The notes: generated by a model not told the origin, from the letters alone. A DNA stretch of 64,000 nt from Rhodoferax mekongensis (GCF_032191775.1 NZ_CP132507.1:707001-771000), one strand, 5' to 3'; counted from the stretch's first letter, positions 32,221-42,545 are shown. Numbers and translations are program-made.

Positions 32221-32460
32221 ATGAATCAGAATTTCGAATCCGCTATCCCCATGGGCAACTACATGGTTTCGCCCGCAACGCAAGAAACCAGCAAAGGTCT
32301 GTACCGTGCCTCCATCGCCGTTCAGCGCAGCCAGAGCAAGGGCGCTTACTGCCGGGTCTTCAACTTCGACTGCGAGTTTGTCTCCCGCGAAGCTGCCCGC
32401 GTGTACGCCATTACCCAAGGCTGGTTAGAAACCGGCAGCGCCAATGCGCAAACCTGCTGA
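32221..32460 (+). CDS. Small hypothetical protein upstream of an RRM gene
   Basis: A 79-residue protein beginning MNQNFESAIPMGNYMVSP with the central RASIAVQRSQSKGAYCRVFNF and FVSREAARVYAITQGWL. No named domain is recognised. Codon use is normal for the genome, and it lies 114 bp before the RRM protein gene under a shared promoter. There is no good ribosome site. Confidence 0.6.
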   Translation: MNQNFESAIPMGNYMVSPATQETSKGLYRASIAVQRSQSKGAYCRVFNFDCEFVSREAARVYAITQGWLETGSANAQTC

Positions 32461-32574
32461 AGCAGGCCGGACGCACCAAGCAACCGACATCACCCCATTC
32501 CGCCGCCCGCAAAGGCTGCAAACCCGCGCACCCCAGCCACCCGGGCTGACAGCGCACTCACTGAAAGGCTCACC

Positions 32575-32871
32575 ATGAGCAGCAAAATTTACGTGGGCAA
32601 CCTGCCCTATTCCGTCACTGACGACAGCCTGCAGAGCAACTTCTCCGAATTCGGCGAAGTCACCTCCGCCAAGGTCATGATGGACCGCGACACCGGCCGT
32701 TCCAAGGGCTTTGCCTTTGTAGAAATGAGCACTCCCGCATTTGCCCAAGCCGCCATTGACGGTTTGAACGGTCAATCCGTGGATGGTCGCTCCATCGTGG
32801 TCAACCTGGCCCGTCCGCGTGAAGACCGCGGCAGCTCAGACGGCTACCGCGGCGGCCGTAGCAGCTACTAA
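32575..32871 (+). CDS. RNA-binding protein with one RRM domain
   Basis: A 98-residue protein that is essentially one RNA recognition motif. RNP2 is KIYVGNLPY (residues 4-12) and RNP1 is KGFAFVEM (residues 44-51), followed by a short Gly/Arg/Ser tail (RGSSDGYRGGRSSY). Bacterial RRM proteins of this type are often cold- or stress-induced RNA chaperones. A strong terminator follows 15 bp after the stop. Confidence 0.93.
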   Translation: MSSKIYVGNLPYSVTDDSLQSNFSEFGEVTSAKVMMDRDTGRSKGFAFVEMSTPAFAQAAIDGLNGQSVDGRSIVVNLARPREDRGSSDGYRGGRSSY

Positions 32872-32886
32872 GCGCTCATCGCCCAC

Positions 32887-32917
32887 AAAAAAGCCGGCTC
32901 TGGTAGCCGGCTTTTTT
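32887..32917. terminator. Strong rho-independent terminator (bidirectional)
   Basis: AAAAAAGCCGGCT (32887-32899) pairs perfectly with AGCCGGCTTTTTT (32905-32917) around a 5-base loop. The A and T runs let it work on both strands, ending both the RRM gene and the convergent periplasmic protein gene. Confidence 0.93.
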
Positions 32918-32932
32918 GCGTCTGGCGACGAA

Positions 32933-33517
32933 TTACATCTTGCCGAACTTGGCCTTGGCCGCTGCCATGCAGGTGTCCTTGGCGGTAGAGGCCAGGGCAT
33001 CGCACTTCTCTTCTGCGACCTTGAGTTCAGCGGCGCGCTTGTCGGCGGCCGCGTCGGTGCGGACTTCCTTGTTGTCGGTTTTGGCGTCCGAGTTGGTTTG
33101 GCCGGTCTTCATTTGTACGGTGGCATCAGCCTTGGCAGTTGTACGCGCGGCCTTGGCCTCTTTCACACATACATCCTTGGGGTTGCCCGACAGGTCATCG
33201 CACTTTTGCTTGGCTACGTCATAGGTGGCCTCTGCCTGTTCGTTGCGCACTTTGTATTGCGTTTTGAGCGTGGGCTTGTAGGTGTTGTCCAGCTCGGCCA
33301 GGGCTACAGACTCTTTGCCTTTGGCTTCGGCAACACAGATGTCACGCGCATTGCCGGACTGGGAGTTGCAGGCCTTTTTGGCGGTGCTGTATTCGTTCTT
33401 GATGCGCGTCTTGCTCGCGTTGAATTCGGTGGGGGCCATCTGCGCCATCGCAGTGCCGGCAAACAGCAAGCAGCTCGCCATGGCGACGCGGGTCAACAAG
33501 GTGTGGGGGGTTTTCAT
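32933..33517 (-). CDS. Periplasmic protein with three C-x10-C repeats
   Basis: A 194-residue secreted protein; the signal peptide ends TAMAQMAP near residue 26. The mature part is rich in Lys, Ala and Asp and contains three similar units, each a C-x10-C pair followed by an acidic/Lys helix: C50/C61 (CNSQSGNARDIC), C106/C117 (CDDLSGNPKDVC) and C172/C183 (CDALASTAKDTC). Each pair could form a local disulfide. I do not recognise the family. The downstream neighbour is a sensor kinase gene 109 bp away in the same direction. Confidence 0.75.
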   Translation of the reverse strand: MKTPHTLLTRVAMASCLLFAGTAMAQMAPTEFNASKTRIKNEYSTAKKACNSQSGNARDICVAEAKGKESVALAELDNTYKPTLKTQYKVRNEQAEATYDVAKQKCDDLSGNPKDVCVKEAKAARTTAKADATVQMKTGQTNSDAKTDNKEVRTDAAADKRAAELKVAEEKCDALASTAKDTCMAAAKAKFGKM

Positions 33518-33626
33518 GGGGAGTCCTTAAAGTGAAAACAGTGGCAGGCCATGCAGGCCTGAGAGTCGTCACAGTAAGGGGGAAGGGGCGGCCGGTCTGT
33601 TCGTTGGTGGACATACCGGCGCGAGG

Positions 33627-35102
33627 CTAGTCGGCCGGCAGTGCTGCCAGCAGCACCGTCACCACCAGTCCGCCCTCGGCATGGTTGTGCAGCCTGATCT
33701 CACCACCGTGGGCCTGGATGATGTTGCGCGCAATGCCCAGGCCCAAACCGGTACCGGTGCGGTTTTGTTGCTGGCCGTGGCTCAGTCGCACATGCGGCTC
33801 AAACGCGGCTGACATGCTGGCCTGCGCGATGCCGGGCCCGAAGTCGCGCACCTCCACCAGCGCGCGGCTGCCCTGCAGGCTCAGGCGCACTTGCACCCGC
33901 TCGCCATAGAGCACTGCGTTGTCCAGCAAGTTGCTCAGGGCGCGCTCCAGCGCCAGCGGTTTACCCAGCACGCTCACCGGCTCTGCCGTGCATTCGATGG
34001 TGGCGTCGGGGTGAATGGGGCGCTGCGCCAGGCGGGCGAGCAGGGTGTCCAGCCGCACGGGGGTGAGGTTCTCGTGGATGTCGGTGTCTTTCACGCTTTG
34101 CAGCGCGGCTTTGACCATGACATCGAGGTCATCCAGGTCTTCGTGGAACTCGGCGCGCAGGGTGTCGTCGTCCAGCAGCTCGGTACGCAACTTGAGCCGC
34201 ATGATGGGCGTTTTGAGCCCGTGCGAGATGCCCAGAAACAGCCGTTCCCGGTCCACCAGGTAGCCCTGAATGCGGGCCTGCATTTCATTGAAGGCGCGTG
34301 CGGTACGGCGCAGCTCGGCGGTGCCGGTTTCTGGCACGCTCTCAGGCGCGGTGTCGCTACCAAAGGCATTGGCGGCCGAGGCAATCTTGTTCAGCGGGCG
34401 TATGAGCCCGCGCACCAGCAGCACGCTGATGACCAGTGCGGTCAGCAGCGTCACCAGTTGCAAGGCCACGCGGTCCCAGGTGAGGGGGTTGGCGTTCTCC
34501 AGAAAGTACGGGTCGGGCATGGTGGTGGCCAGGTACAACCAACGCCCGGGCTCGAACTCGGCCTGGATGACCAGCACCGGTGCGGGGCGCGGGCGCAGCA
34601 GCAGGGTGGCTTCCACCCAAGAGTCCGGCAGGTCGCGCACCATGCGCCCGTCGTCAGATACCTGCAGCGTCTCGGGCCAGGCAAAGGCCACGCTGGGGGC
34701 TTGGGTGTTGCCCGCCAGGTTGCGGGTGAGATCGCCCTGCATGGCTTCCACCACGGCGTCTACCAGGCCGTTGCCTTCCACCGGCTGCACCGGCACACGC
34801 GCCTTGTTCACGTTGATGAAAAAGCGGGTGCCGCCCATGGTGCGCAGCTGTTCAATCAGGATGGGGCGGAACTGCGGCGGCAGGTCGCGGAAGAAACGGA
34901 TGGAGCCGGCTGCATTCAGCGCAATCGCGTGGCCGGCACTCAGGGCCTCGGCCCGCGCGCTCTCGCGCAGCTGCCGCGCCCACAGCAGTGTGCCCACCAG
35001 CTGCGCGCTGATGACGCCCAGCGCCATGACCACCACGATGCGGCCCAGCAGGCTGTCGGGCAGGTAGCGCCGCGTCCAGCGGCGGCGCTCAGGGTTCGGC
35101 AT
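33627..35102 (-). CDS. Sensor histidine kinase
   Basis: A 491-residue kinase: membrane segment near residue 22-45 (IVVVMALGVISAQLVGTLLW), periplasmic domain to about residue 200, second membrane segment (LVTLLTALVISVLLVRGL), HAMP, then the phosphoacceptor helix GISHGLKTPIMRLKLR and ATPase boxes NLLDNAVLYG, DFGPGI and GTGLGLGIARNII. The H-box reads SHGLKTP where SHDLRTP or SHELKTP is usual. The gene overlaps its response regulator by 14 bp, and a solute-binding protein lies upstream in the same operon, suggesting sugar sensing. Confidence 0.92.
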   Translation of the reverse strand: MPNPERRRWTRRYLPDSLLGRIVVVMALGVISAQLVGTLLWARQLRESARAEALSAGHAIALNAAGSIRFFRDLPPQFRPILIEQLRTMGGTRFFINVNKARVPVQPVEGNGLVDAVVEAMQGDLTRNLAGNTQAPSVAFAWPETLQVSDDGRMVRDLPDSWVEATLLLRPRPAPVLVIQAEFEPGRWLYLATTMPDPYFLENANPLTWDRVALQLVTLLTALVISVLLVRGLIRPLNKIASAANAFGSDTAPESVPETGTAELRRTARAFNEMQARIQGYLVDRERLFLGISHGLKTPIMRLKLRTELLDDDTLRAEFHEDLDDLDVMVKAALQSVKDTDIHENLTPVRLDTLLARLAQRPIHPDATIECTAEPVSVLGKPLALERALSNLLDNAVLYGERVQVRLSLQGSRALVEVRDFGPGIAQASMSAAFEPHVRLSHGQQQNRTGTGLGLGIARNIIQAHGGEIRLHNHAEGGLVVTVLLAALPAD

Positions 35103-35808
35103 GGGCGCTCACGTCCGCCGAGAACACATAGCCGCTACCGCGTACGGTTTTAATCAACACCGGCTGCTTGCCATCGTCATGCAGGCGTTGGCGCAGGCGG
35201 CTCACCTGCACATCGAGTGAGCGGTCCAATGGCCCGAGGTCGCGGCCGCGGGTTTGCTCCATCAGGCGGGCGCGGTCCAGAGTCTCGCCCGCATGTTCGG
35301 CAAAAAAGCGCAGCAGGTTGAAGTCCATGCTGGTGAGCACCACCGGCTGGCCTTGCGGGTCGGTAAGCACGCGCTCCACCACGTCCATGCTGAAACCGGC
35401 GAACTTCAAAAACCGCACCGGCGCACCGGGTGCACCCAGTTGCATGCGGCGGTGGATGGCCTTGATGCGGGCCAGCAGCTCGCGCGGGTTGTAGGGTTTG
35501 GCGATGTAGTCGTCCGCCCCCAGCTCCAGCCCGACGATACGGTCCGTGTCGTCCGCGCTGGCAGTCAACATGATGATGGGCACCGGCGACTGGCTGCGCA
35601 CGCTGCGGCACAGCGTGAATCCATCGGTGTCGGGCAGCATCACATCCAGGATGACCAGGCTCAGTTCGTCCTTGAAGCGCTCGAACTCTGCGTTGAAGCT
35701 GGCGCCGTCGTGGGCCACGCGCACTTCGTACTGGTGCTTCTCCAGGTACGTCTTGAGCAGGTTGCGGGTTTTTTGGTCGTCGTCAACGACAAGCAGGGTG
35801 CGGGTCAT
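35089..35808 (-). CDS. OmpR family response regulator
   Basis: A 239-residue regulator with a receiver domain (VDDDQKTRNLLKTYL, phosphoacceptor Asp 55 in VILDVMLPDTDG, KPYNPRELLARI) and a C-terminal OmpR/PhoB winged helix (LTSMDFNLLRFFAEHAGETLDRARLMEQTRGR, VSRLRQRLHDDGKQPVLIKTVRGSGYVF). It overlaps the kinase gene and follows the solute-binding protein gene by 16 bp. A likely target is the divergent sugar transporter operon. Confidence 0.93.
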   Translation of the reverse strand: MTRTLLVVDDDQKTRNLLKTYLEKHQYEVRVAHDGASFNAEFERFKDELSLVILDVMLPDTDGFTLCRSVRSQSPVPIIMLTASADDTDRIVGLELGADDYIAKPYNPRELLARIKAIHRRMQLGAPGAPVRFLKFAGFSMDVVERVLTDPQGQPVVLTSMDFNLLRFFAEHAGETLDRARLMEQTRGRDLGPLDRSLDVQVSRLRQRLHDDGKQPVLIKTVRGSGYVFSADVSAHAEP

Positions 35809-35824
35809 GGGCTGGTCGTGCGGG

Positions 35825-37087
35825 TTAGCGTTCAGCGCTGGGTGCGCGGATCACGGAGGCTAGGCGGCGCTGGGCTTCCTGGGTTTCCATGCGGGGGTCG
35901 GTCAGGTAGCGCCAAAGGGTCTGGGCCACGGCGTCCTTGATGGCTTCGTCGGCCGCCATGCGGTGGGCCAGGCTGGGCACGCGCGCATTGCGCGGGCTGG
36001 CAAAGGTTTCCCAGGAGTCGCGGGCGCAGCCGTCGAGTGCCGCGGGGTCCATGTCGCGGCGCACCGGCACCGCGCCTTTGAAGCGGTTGTAGGCCAGCTG
36101 CGCAGGAATGCCGGTGACCACCTCGGCCATCTTTTCCTGGGCGGCTTCGCGCGGACGGGCGCTGACCAGCATGGCCAGCGTGTCGATGCTGTAGAGGTGC
36201 ATGTTCTCGGTGCCGGGCACCACGGCACAGCCGAAGTCGCGCACCGGGCTGGCGCCCCAGGCCATGAGCTCGCCCTTGGCCCAGTCGCCCATGATCATCA
36301 TGCCGGCGTTGTCAGCCATGAGCTCGCGAGTGCTCTCGGTCCAGGGGCGTTCCACAGGGGCGTCGGTGGCCAGGGCGCGTAGCCAGCGCACGCGTTGCAG
36401 GGCGCGCTCCACGCGGGCGTCCATCCATGCGCTGCTCTTGCGCTGCACGATGAGCTCGCGGTAGAGCGCAGGGCCTGCGTCGCCGAGCAGCATCGTCTCG
36501 AACACCGTGGCAATCTGCCACGGCTCGTCGCTCCAGGCCAGTGGCCGTATGCCTTTGGCCTGCAGCTTGCGGGCCGTCATTTCAAACTCGGCCCAGGTGC
36601 GGGGTGGTGTCAGGCCCAGCCTGCCGAACACCTTGCGGTTGTAGAGCAAGGTGTTGATGCGGTGTACGCCCAGCGGTGCGGCAATCACATCGCCCTTGTA
36701 GGTGACGAGTTCAAGCACGGTAGGGAACAAAACCTGCGACCAGCGCTGGCGCTGCGCCACCGCATTGAGCGGCATGACCAGCCCGATGTCGGCCCAGTCG
36801 GTGAGGGTGGTGCCAATCAGCTGCGCTACATCCGGCGGGTCGCCCATGAGCACCCGGCTCTTGAGCACTTTGACTGCGGCCATACCGCCGCCACCGGGGA
36901 TGGCAGCGTCTTTCCACTGCACGCCGGCCTGCGCCAGTTGCAGGGCGAGCTGGTCAGCGGCTTTGCGTTCGCTGGCCGAGGTCCACCAGTGCAGCACGTC
37001 CATGGGCACGCCCATCTGTTGGGCCTGCGCGCTGTGCAGACATACACAACACAGCAGCAGGGCAGCGAGGCGGGCGAAACCTTTCAT
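35825..37087 (-). CDS. Sugar ABC transporter solute-binding protein, probable sensor partner
   Basis: A 420-residue extracellular solute-binding protein of family 1 with a signal peptide (LAALLLCCVCLHSAQAQQ). Features include VLHWWTSASERKAADQLA, GDPPDVAQLIGTTL, APLGVHRINTLLYNRKVFGRLGL and GMMIMGDWAKGELMAWG. It is first in the operon with the response regulator and kinase, while a second, complete transporter with its own binding protein is divergent. That layout suggests this one feeds the kinase instead of the permease. The ATG 37087 starts the signal peptide. Confidence 0.88.
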   Translation of the reverse strand: MKGFARLAALLLCCVCLHSAQAQQMGVPMDVLHWWTSASERKAADQLALQLAQAGVQWKDAAIPGGGGMAAVKVLKSRVLMGDPPDVAQLIGTTLTDWADIGLVMPLNAVAQRQRWSQVLFPTVLELVTYKGDVIAAPLGVHRINTLLYNRKVFGRLGLTPPRTWAEFEMTARKLQAKGIRPLAWSDEPWQIATVFETMLLGDAGPALYRELIVQRKSSAWMDARVERALQRVRWLRALATDAPVERPWTESTRELMADNAGMMIMGDWAKGELMAWGASPVRDFGCAVVPGTENMHLYSIDTLAMLVSARPREAAQEKMAEVVTGIPAQLAYNRFKGAVPVRRDMDPAALDGCARDSWETFASPRNARVPSLAHRMAADEAIKDAVAQTLWRYLTDPRMETQEAQRRLASVIRAPSAER

Positions 37088-37233
37088 TTCCTGTCGATTT
37101 GTAATGTTGTGTATGACTGCCCGTCCGCACCCCCTCCAGCGGCCTCTGCAGAGGCCGCGCGGCAGGTAATAAAGCGTAATGCGCAAGTGCGGTACATGGC
37201 GAAAAAACTGAATGAAATCAACGACTTATGTTT

Positions 37234-37267
37234 GTAATCGGGACCGCCTGATGCGGTTTGATATTAC
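37234..37267. promoter_or_regulatory. Imperfect palindrome in the divergent sugar-gene promoter
   Basis: GTAAT (37234-37238) and ATTAC (37263-37267) enclose ACCGC-CTGAT-GCGGT (37243-37257). It lies within the 269-bp gap 37088-37356 between the sensing operon and the transporter operon and is a candidate site for the OmpR-type or GntR-type regulator. Nothing else is recognised in the gap. Confidence 0.4.
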
Positions 37268-37356
37268 TGGGGTCAAAGCATAACCTCCGCCCCACTGAAC
37301 GGCTACCGCGATGCACGGAGCTGGCAGTTTCATTCAACCGATGATCAGGAGATTCC

Positions 37357-38604
37357 ATGTCCCATTCCCTTCGCATGGCCGCCGCTGCGGCAGCGCTGGT
37401 TTGCAGTAGCTTTGCAGGTGCCGGTACGCTCACCATTGAGAGCTGGCGTGTTGACGACAAAGGTTTGTGGGAAGACGTGCTGCTGCCCGCCTTCTACAAA
37501 GCCCACCCCGGCATTACCGTCAAGTTCGCGCCCACTGCACCCCCTGAGTACAACTCTGCACTGAACGCCCGCCTGACCGCCGGCACCGCTGGTGACCTGG
37601 TGACCTGCCGCCCGTTTGACGTGTCCTTGGACTTGTACAAAAAGGGCCATCTGGACAAACTCAATGGCAACCCCGCCCTGAAGAACTTCCCCGAGTCCGC
37701 CCAGGTGGCGTGGCAGACCGATGACGGACGGGACACCTACTGCGTGCCCATGGCGTCTGTGATCCACGGTTTCTTCTACAACAAGAAGGTGTTTGCCGAG
37801 CTGGGCCTGAACCCGCCCGTGACCGAAGCAGACTTCTTCAATGTGCTGGACAAGGTCAAGGCCGCCGGCAAGGTCGCTCCGATTGCCATGGGCACCGCCG
37901 ACCAGTGGGAAACCCACCAGATCGTGTACACCGGCATCGGCCCGAACTACTGGAAGGGTGAAGAAGGTCGCAAGGCACTGATCGCCGGCAAGAAGAAATT
38001 CACCGATCCCGAATTCGTGAAAACCTGGGACGTGATGGGCAAATGGGCCAACTACCTGCCCAAGGGCTACCAGGCCCAGACCTATGGCGACTCGCAAAAC
38101 CTGTTCGGCAGCGGCCGTGCGGCCATCTACCCCGCGGGCTCATGGGACATCTCTTACTTTGAAGGCAACAGCAAAGTGGAATTCGGCGCCTTCAAGCCGC
38201 CCGTGGCCAAGGCCGGTGACCCTTGCTACATCTCGGACCACACCGACATCGCCATGGGTGTGAACAGCAAGAGCAAAAACAAGTCAGACGCCCAGGTGTT
38301 CCTGAACTGGCTGGCGAGCAAAGAGTTTGCCGACCTGTACACCAACAAGGTGACCGGCTTCTTCTCGCTCTCCAACCACGCGATTGATGTGAAGAACCCT
38401 GTGGCCAAAGAAATGATCGGCTGGCGCAACCAGTGCAAGAGCACCATCCGCCTGAACGCCCAGATCATGAGCCGCGGCACCCCGAGCATGGAAAACGAGT
38501 TCTGGAACGTGAACTCCCAGGTCATGAACGGAAAGATGGCGCCCAAGGACGCTGCTGCGCAAATCCAGAACGGCTTTGCCAAGTGGTACGCACCTGCCAA
38601 GTAA
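37357..38604 (+). CDS. Carbohydrate ABC transporter solute-binding protein
   Basis: A 415-residue family 1 binding protein with a signal peptide (MAAAAAALVCSSFAGAGTL). TLTIESWRVDDKGLWEDVL, PEYNSALNARLTAGTAGDLVTC, HGFFYNKKVFAELGLNPP and GRAAIYPAGSWDISYF are typical sugar-binding features. GGAG precedes ATG 37357. It heads an operon with two permeases, an ATPase, an N-acetylglucosamine kinase and a sugar-phosphate deaminase, so GlcNAc, chitobiose or glucosamine is the probable ligand. Confidence 0.92.
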   Translation: MSHSLRMAAAAAALVCSSFAGAGTLTIESWRVDDKGLWEDVLLPAFYKAHPGITVKFAPTAPPEYNSALNARLTAGTAGDLVTCRPFDVSLDLYKKGHLDKLNGNPALKNFPESAQVAWQTDDGRDTYCVPMASVIHGFFYNKKVFAELGLNPPVTEADFFNVLDKVKAAGKVAPIAMGTADQWETHQIVYTGIGPNYWKGEEGRKALIAGKKKFTDPEFVKTWDVMGKWANYLPKGYQAQTYGDSQNLFGSGRAAIYPAGSWDISYFEGNSKVEFGAFKPPVAKAGDPCYISDHTDIAMGVNSKSKNKSDAQVFLNWLASKEFADLYTNKVTGFFSLSNHAIDVKNPVAKEMIGWRNQCKSTIRLNAQIMSRGTPSMENEFWNVNSQVMNGKMAPKDAAAQIQNGFAKWYAPAK

Positions 38605-38621
38605 ACCGCAGCGTGTGAGTC

Positions 38622-38650
38622 AGGAGTGCGAGCCGGTGGCTTGCACTCCT
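38622..38650 (+). promoter_or_regulatory. Intergenic mRNA hairpin after the binding-protein gene
   Basis: AGGAGTGCGAGCC (38622-38634) pairs with GGCTTGCACTCCT (38638-38650) over 13 bp with one G-U pair and a 3-base loop. There is no T run. Such hairpins protect the 3' end of binding-protein messages and lower expression of the downstream permeases. Confidence 0.7.
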
Positions 38651-38713
38651 TGCGGCGCCCCTCCAGTCGCCTCCCTTAGTTCTCCTTTGTCTCTTTGACC
38701 AACAAGGTCTCTC

Positions 38714-39628
38714 ATGAAACTCGGCTTTTCCTGGCGGGTGCTGGTGTTTATCGCCCCGGCATTGCTGATCTACGCCACCTTCAGTGCCCTGCCGCTACTG
38801 GACACCCTGCGCTTGGGGCTCTACAGCGCGGACGACACCGGCCTGCGCACCTTCACCGGTCTGGCGAACTACAACACCATCCTGAATGACCCGCAGTGGT
38901 CCGCCAGCTTCTGGAATGCGATGGGCAACAACCTGAAGTTCTTTGCCATCCACATGCTGGTGCAAAACCCGGTGGGCTTGCTGCTGGCAGCGCTGCTGTC
39001 CCTGCGCAATGTGCGCTTTGCAGCCACCTACCGCACCATCTTTTTCCTGCCCACGCTGTTGTCGGTGGTGATCATCGGCTTTGTGTGGCAACTCATCCTC
39101 TCGCCGCTGTGGGGCGTGTCTGAGCGGCTCTTGACCCTGGTGGGCCTGGGCGACTGGTTCGCGCCCTGGCTGGGGCTGGAGAGCTCGGCGCTGATCACCG
39201 TGTCGCTGATGTCGGTGTGGCAATACATCGGCGTGCCCATGATGCTGATCTACGCCGCGCTGATTGCGATTCCGGAGGACATCATCGAGGCCGCGGTCGT
39301 CGAGGGCGCATCGCCCTGGCGCATTTTCTGGCAGATCCGCCTGCCGCTCATCCTGCCCACGCTGGGGCTGGTGACCATCCTGACCTTCGTGGCCAACTTC
39401 AATGCGTTTGACCTGATCTACACGGTCAAGGGCGCGGTGGCGGGCCCCAACTACAGCACCGACATTCTGGGCACGCTGTTCTACCGCACCTTCTTCGGCT
39501 ACCAGTCGCAAGTGGCCAGCCCGACCATGGGTGCTGCCGTGGCCACCATCATGTTCCTGGTGATTCTGGTGGGCGTGGCGGTGTACTTCCTCGCGGTGCA
39601 GCGCAAGCTGCAACGCTTTGCAATGTGA
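38714..39628 (+). CDS. Carbohydrate ABC transporter permease 1
   Basis: A 304-residue inner-membrane permease of the MalF/UgpA type with six membrane segments. The coupling EAA loop reads EAAVVEGASPWRIFWQIRLPLILPT. The start FSWRVLVFIAPALLIYATFSALPLL is the usual first helix. It forms the channel with the next gene product. Confidence 0.93.
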   Translation: MKLGFSWRVLVFIAPALLIYATFSALPLLDTLRLGLYSADDTGLRTFTGLANYNTILNDPQWSASFWNAMGNNLKFFAIHMLVQNPVGLLLAALLSLRNVRFAATYRTIFFLPTLLSVVIIGFVWQLILSPLWGVSERLLTLVGLGDWFAPWLGLESSALITVSLMSVWQYIGVPMMLIYAALIAIPEDIIEAAVVEGASPWRIFWQIRLPLILPTLGLVTILTFVANFNAFDLIYTVKGAVAGPNYSTDILGTLFYRTFFGYQSQVASPTMGAAVATIMFLVILVGVAVYFLAVQRKLQRFAM

Positions 39629-39636
39629 GGCCGCAC

Positions 39637-40491
39637 ATGGCAAACGCATCCCATTCCAAATCTCTGCCCTTCGCGCCCAGCCGGGTGTTTGTGCATCTGA
39701 CCCTCATCAGCTATTTGCTGCTGGCGCTGCTGCCCATCCTGTTGGTGTTCATGAACTCGTTCAAGAGCCGGGACGCCATCTTCAACGACCCGCTGGCCTG
39801 GCCCACGCCCGAGACGTTTTCGCTCATCGGTTACACCAAGGTGCTGGGCCGCTCCGACGTGCTCATGTATTTCGGCAACAGCTTCATCGTCACGATTGCG
39901 TCGCTGTTTTTCATCCTGTTGTTCGGGGCCATGGCGGCCTGGGGCTTGTCGGAATACCGCTTCAAGGGCAACCGCTGGCTGAAGTTCTTTTTTGCCTTCG
40001 GCATCATGGTGCCTATCCGCCTGGGTACGGTGTCCATCCTCCAGCTGATGGTGGATCTGAATCTGGTGAACACCCTCACCGCACTGGTGCTGGTGTACGT
40101 GGCGCAGGGCTTGCCGCTGGCCATCATGATCCTGTCGGAGTTCATGGGGCAGGTGCCCGGTGAGCTCAAAGACGCCGCGCGCTGCGACGGCATCGATGAG
40201 TTCCGCATCTTCTTCCAGGTGGTGGTGCCGCTGATCCGTCCGGCCATTGCCACCGTGGCGGTGTTCACCATGGTGCCGATCTGGAACGACCTGTGGTTCC
40301 CGCTCATTCTTGCGCCGTCTGACAAGACGCAGACCATCACCCTGGGTATCCAGCAGTTCGTGGGGCAGTACGCCACCGACTGGAACGCCGTGTTGGCTTC
40401 GCTCACGCTGGCCATCGTGCCGGTGGTCACCCTCTACGCCCTCTTCTCCCGTCAACTGATCCGCGGCATCACCGCGGGCGCCGTCAAGTAA
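39637..40491 (+). CDS. Carbohydrate ABC transporter permease 2
   Basis: A 284-residue MalG/UgpE-type permease with six membrane segments and the EAA-like loop ELKDAARCDGIDEFRIFFQVVVPLIRP. ATG 39637 was chosen because GAGG lies 6 bases upstream; a GTG at 39625 overlapping the preceding stop is possible but places no ribosome site well. Confidence 0.92.
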   Translation: MANASHSKSLPFAPSRVFVHLTLISYLLLALLPILLVFMNSFKSRDAIFNDPLAWPTPETFSLIGYTKVLGRSDVLMYFGNSFIVTIASLFFILLFGAMAAWGLSEYRFKGNRWLKFFFAFGIMVPIRLGTVSILQLMVDLNLVNTLTALVLVYVAQGLPLAIMILSEFMGQVPGELKDAARCDGIDEFRIFFQVVVPLIRPAIATVAVFTMVPIWNDLWFPLILAPSDKTQTITLGIQQFVGQYATDWNAVLASLTLAIVPVVTLYALFSRQLIRGITAGAVK

Positions 40492-40503
40492 AGCAGAACC
40501 ACC

Positions 40504-41635
<1,132 letters not shown>

Positions 41636-41646
<11 letters not shown>

Positions 41647-42526
41647 ACTGCTGCCGGCACACATTCACTACGCCATTGGCATTGATGGTGGCGGCACCAG
41701 TACCCGCGCGCGGGTGGTGCACCGCAGTGGTGTGGTGGTGGGCGAAGGCAAGGCCGGCGCCTCGGGCCTGACCCAGGGCATTGGACAGGCGTGGCGCCAC
41801 ATCGAAGAAGCCATTTCGCAAGCTACCGGGGGCAGGTTGCAAGCCGGCTGGCCCGAGCCGGTGCCGGCCAACTGTGCCTTGGGCTTGGGCTTGGCCGGTG
41901 CCAACAATGCGGCGTGGCACGCCGAATGCCTGGCCGCCGATCCGGGCTATGCCACCTTGAAGCTGGAGTCTGATGCTGTCACGGCGCTGTTGGGTGCGCA
42001 CGGCGGACACCCGGGTGCGCTGGTCATCGTAGGTACCGGCGCGGTGGGCCTGGCCTTGCTGCCGGACGGGCAGCGCCGCACCAGCGGTGGTTGGGGCTTC
42101 CCGAGTGGTGATGAGGGCAGTGGCGCGGACTTGGGTCTGCAGGCCGTCAACCTCACCCAGCGTGCGCTGGACGGCCGCGCGTTGCCAGGGCCGCTAACCC
42201 TGGCAGTGCTGCAAGCCACTGGTGGCACACCCGAGGCCTTGCTGGCCTGGTGTGGTGCCGCAGGGCAAGGGGAGTACGCCAGCCTCACGCCCCTGATTTT
42301 TTTGCACGAGGCTTCCGACCCCGACGCTGCAAGGCTGCTGGAGCGGGCCCTGCACCAGCTCGAAGCCTTGGCCCGTGCCTTAGACCCTACCCACACGCTG
42401 CCCTTGGTAGTAGCCGGCAGCGTAGGCCAACGACTGGCGCCCCGGCTCTGTGCTTTGGTGGGCGCGAGTGTGGTGCCACCGCAGGGTGACGCCATGGACG
42501 GTGCCCTGACCCTGTGTTTGCAATGA
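41636..42526 (+). CDS. BadF/BadG family N-acetylglucosamine kinase
   Basis: A 296-residue actin-fold sugar kinase. The phosphate-1 loop is IGIDGGGTSTRARVV, phosphate-2 is VIVGTGAVGLAL and the GWGFPSGDEGSGADLGLQAV segment is typical of the BadF/BcrA-type GlcNAc kinases (human NAGK relatives). It would phosphorylate imported GlcNAc to GlcNAc-6-P, the substrate of NagA. It overlaps the ATPase gene and precedes the deaminase gene by 19 bp. Confidence 0.88.
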
Positions 42527-42545
42527 CATGAAAAGAGATTCCGTA

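Noticed and set aside
32014-32418. 134-residue minus-strand frame over the leader and small gene before the RRM protein
   Set aside because: Lies across a good promoter and opposite the plus-strand gene; no domain or ribosome site.
34000-35153. Long plus-strand frame opposite the sensor kinase
   Set aside because: Mirror of the kinase coding sequence with no motif of its own.
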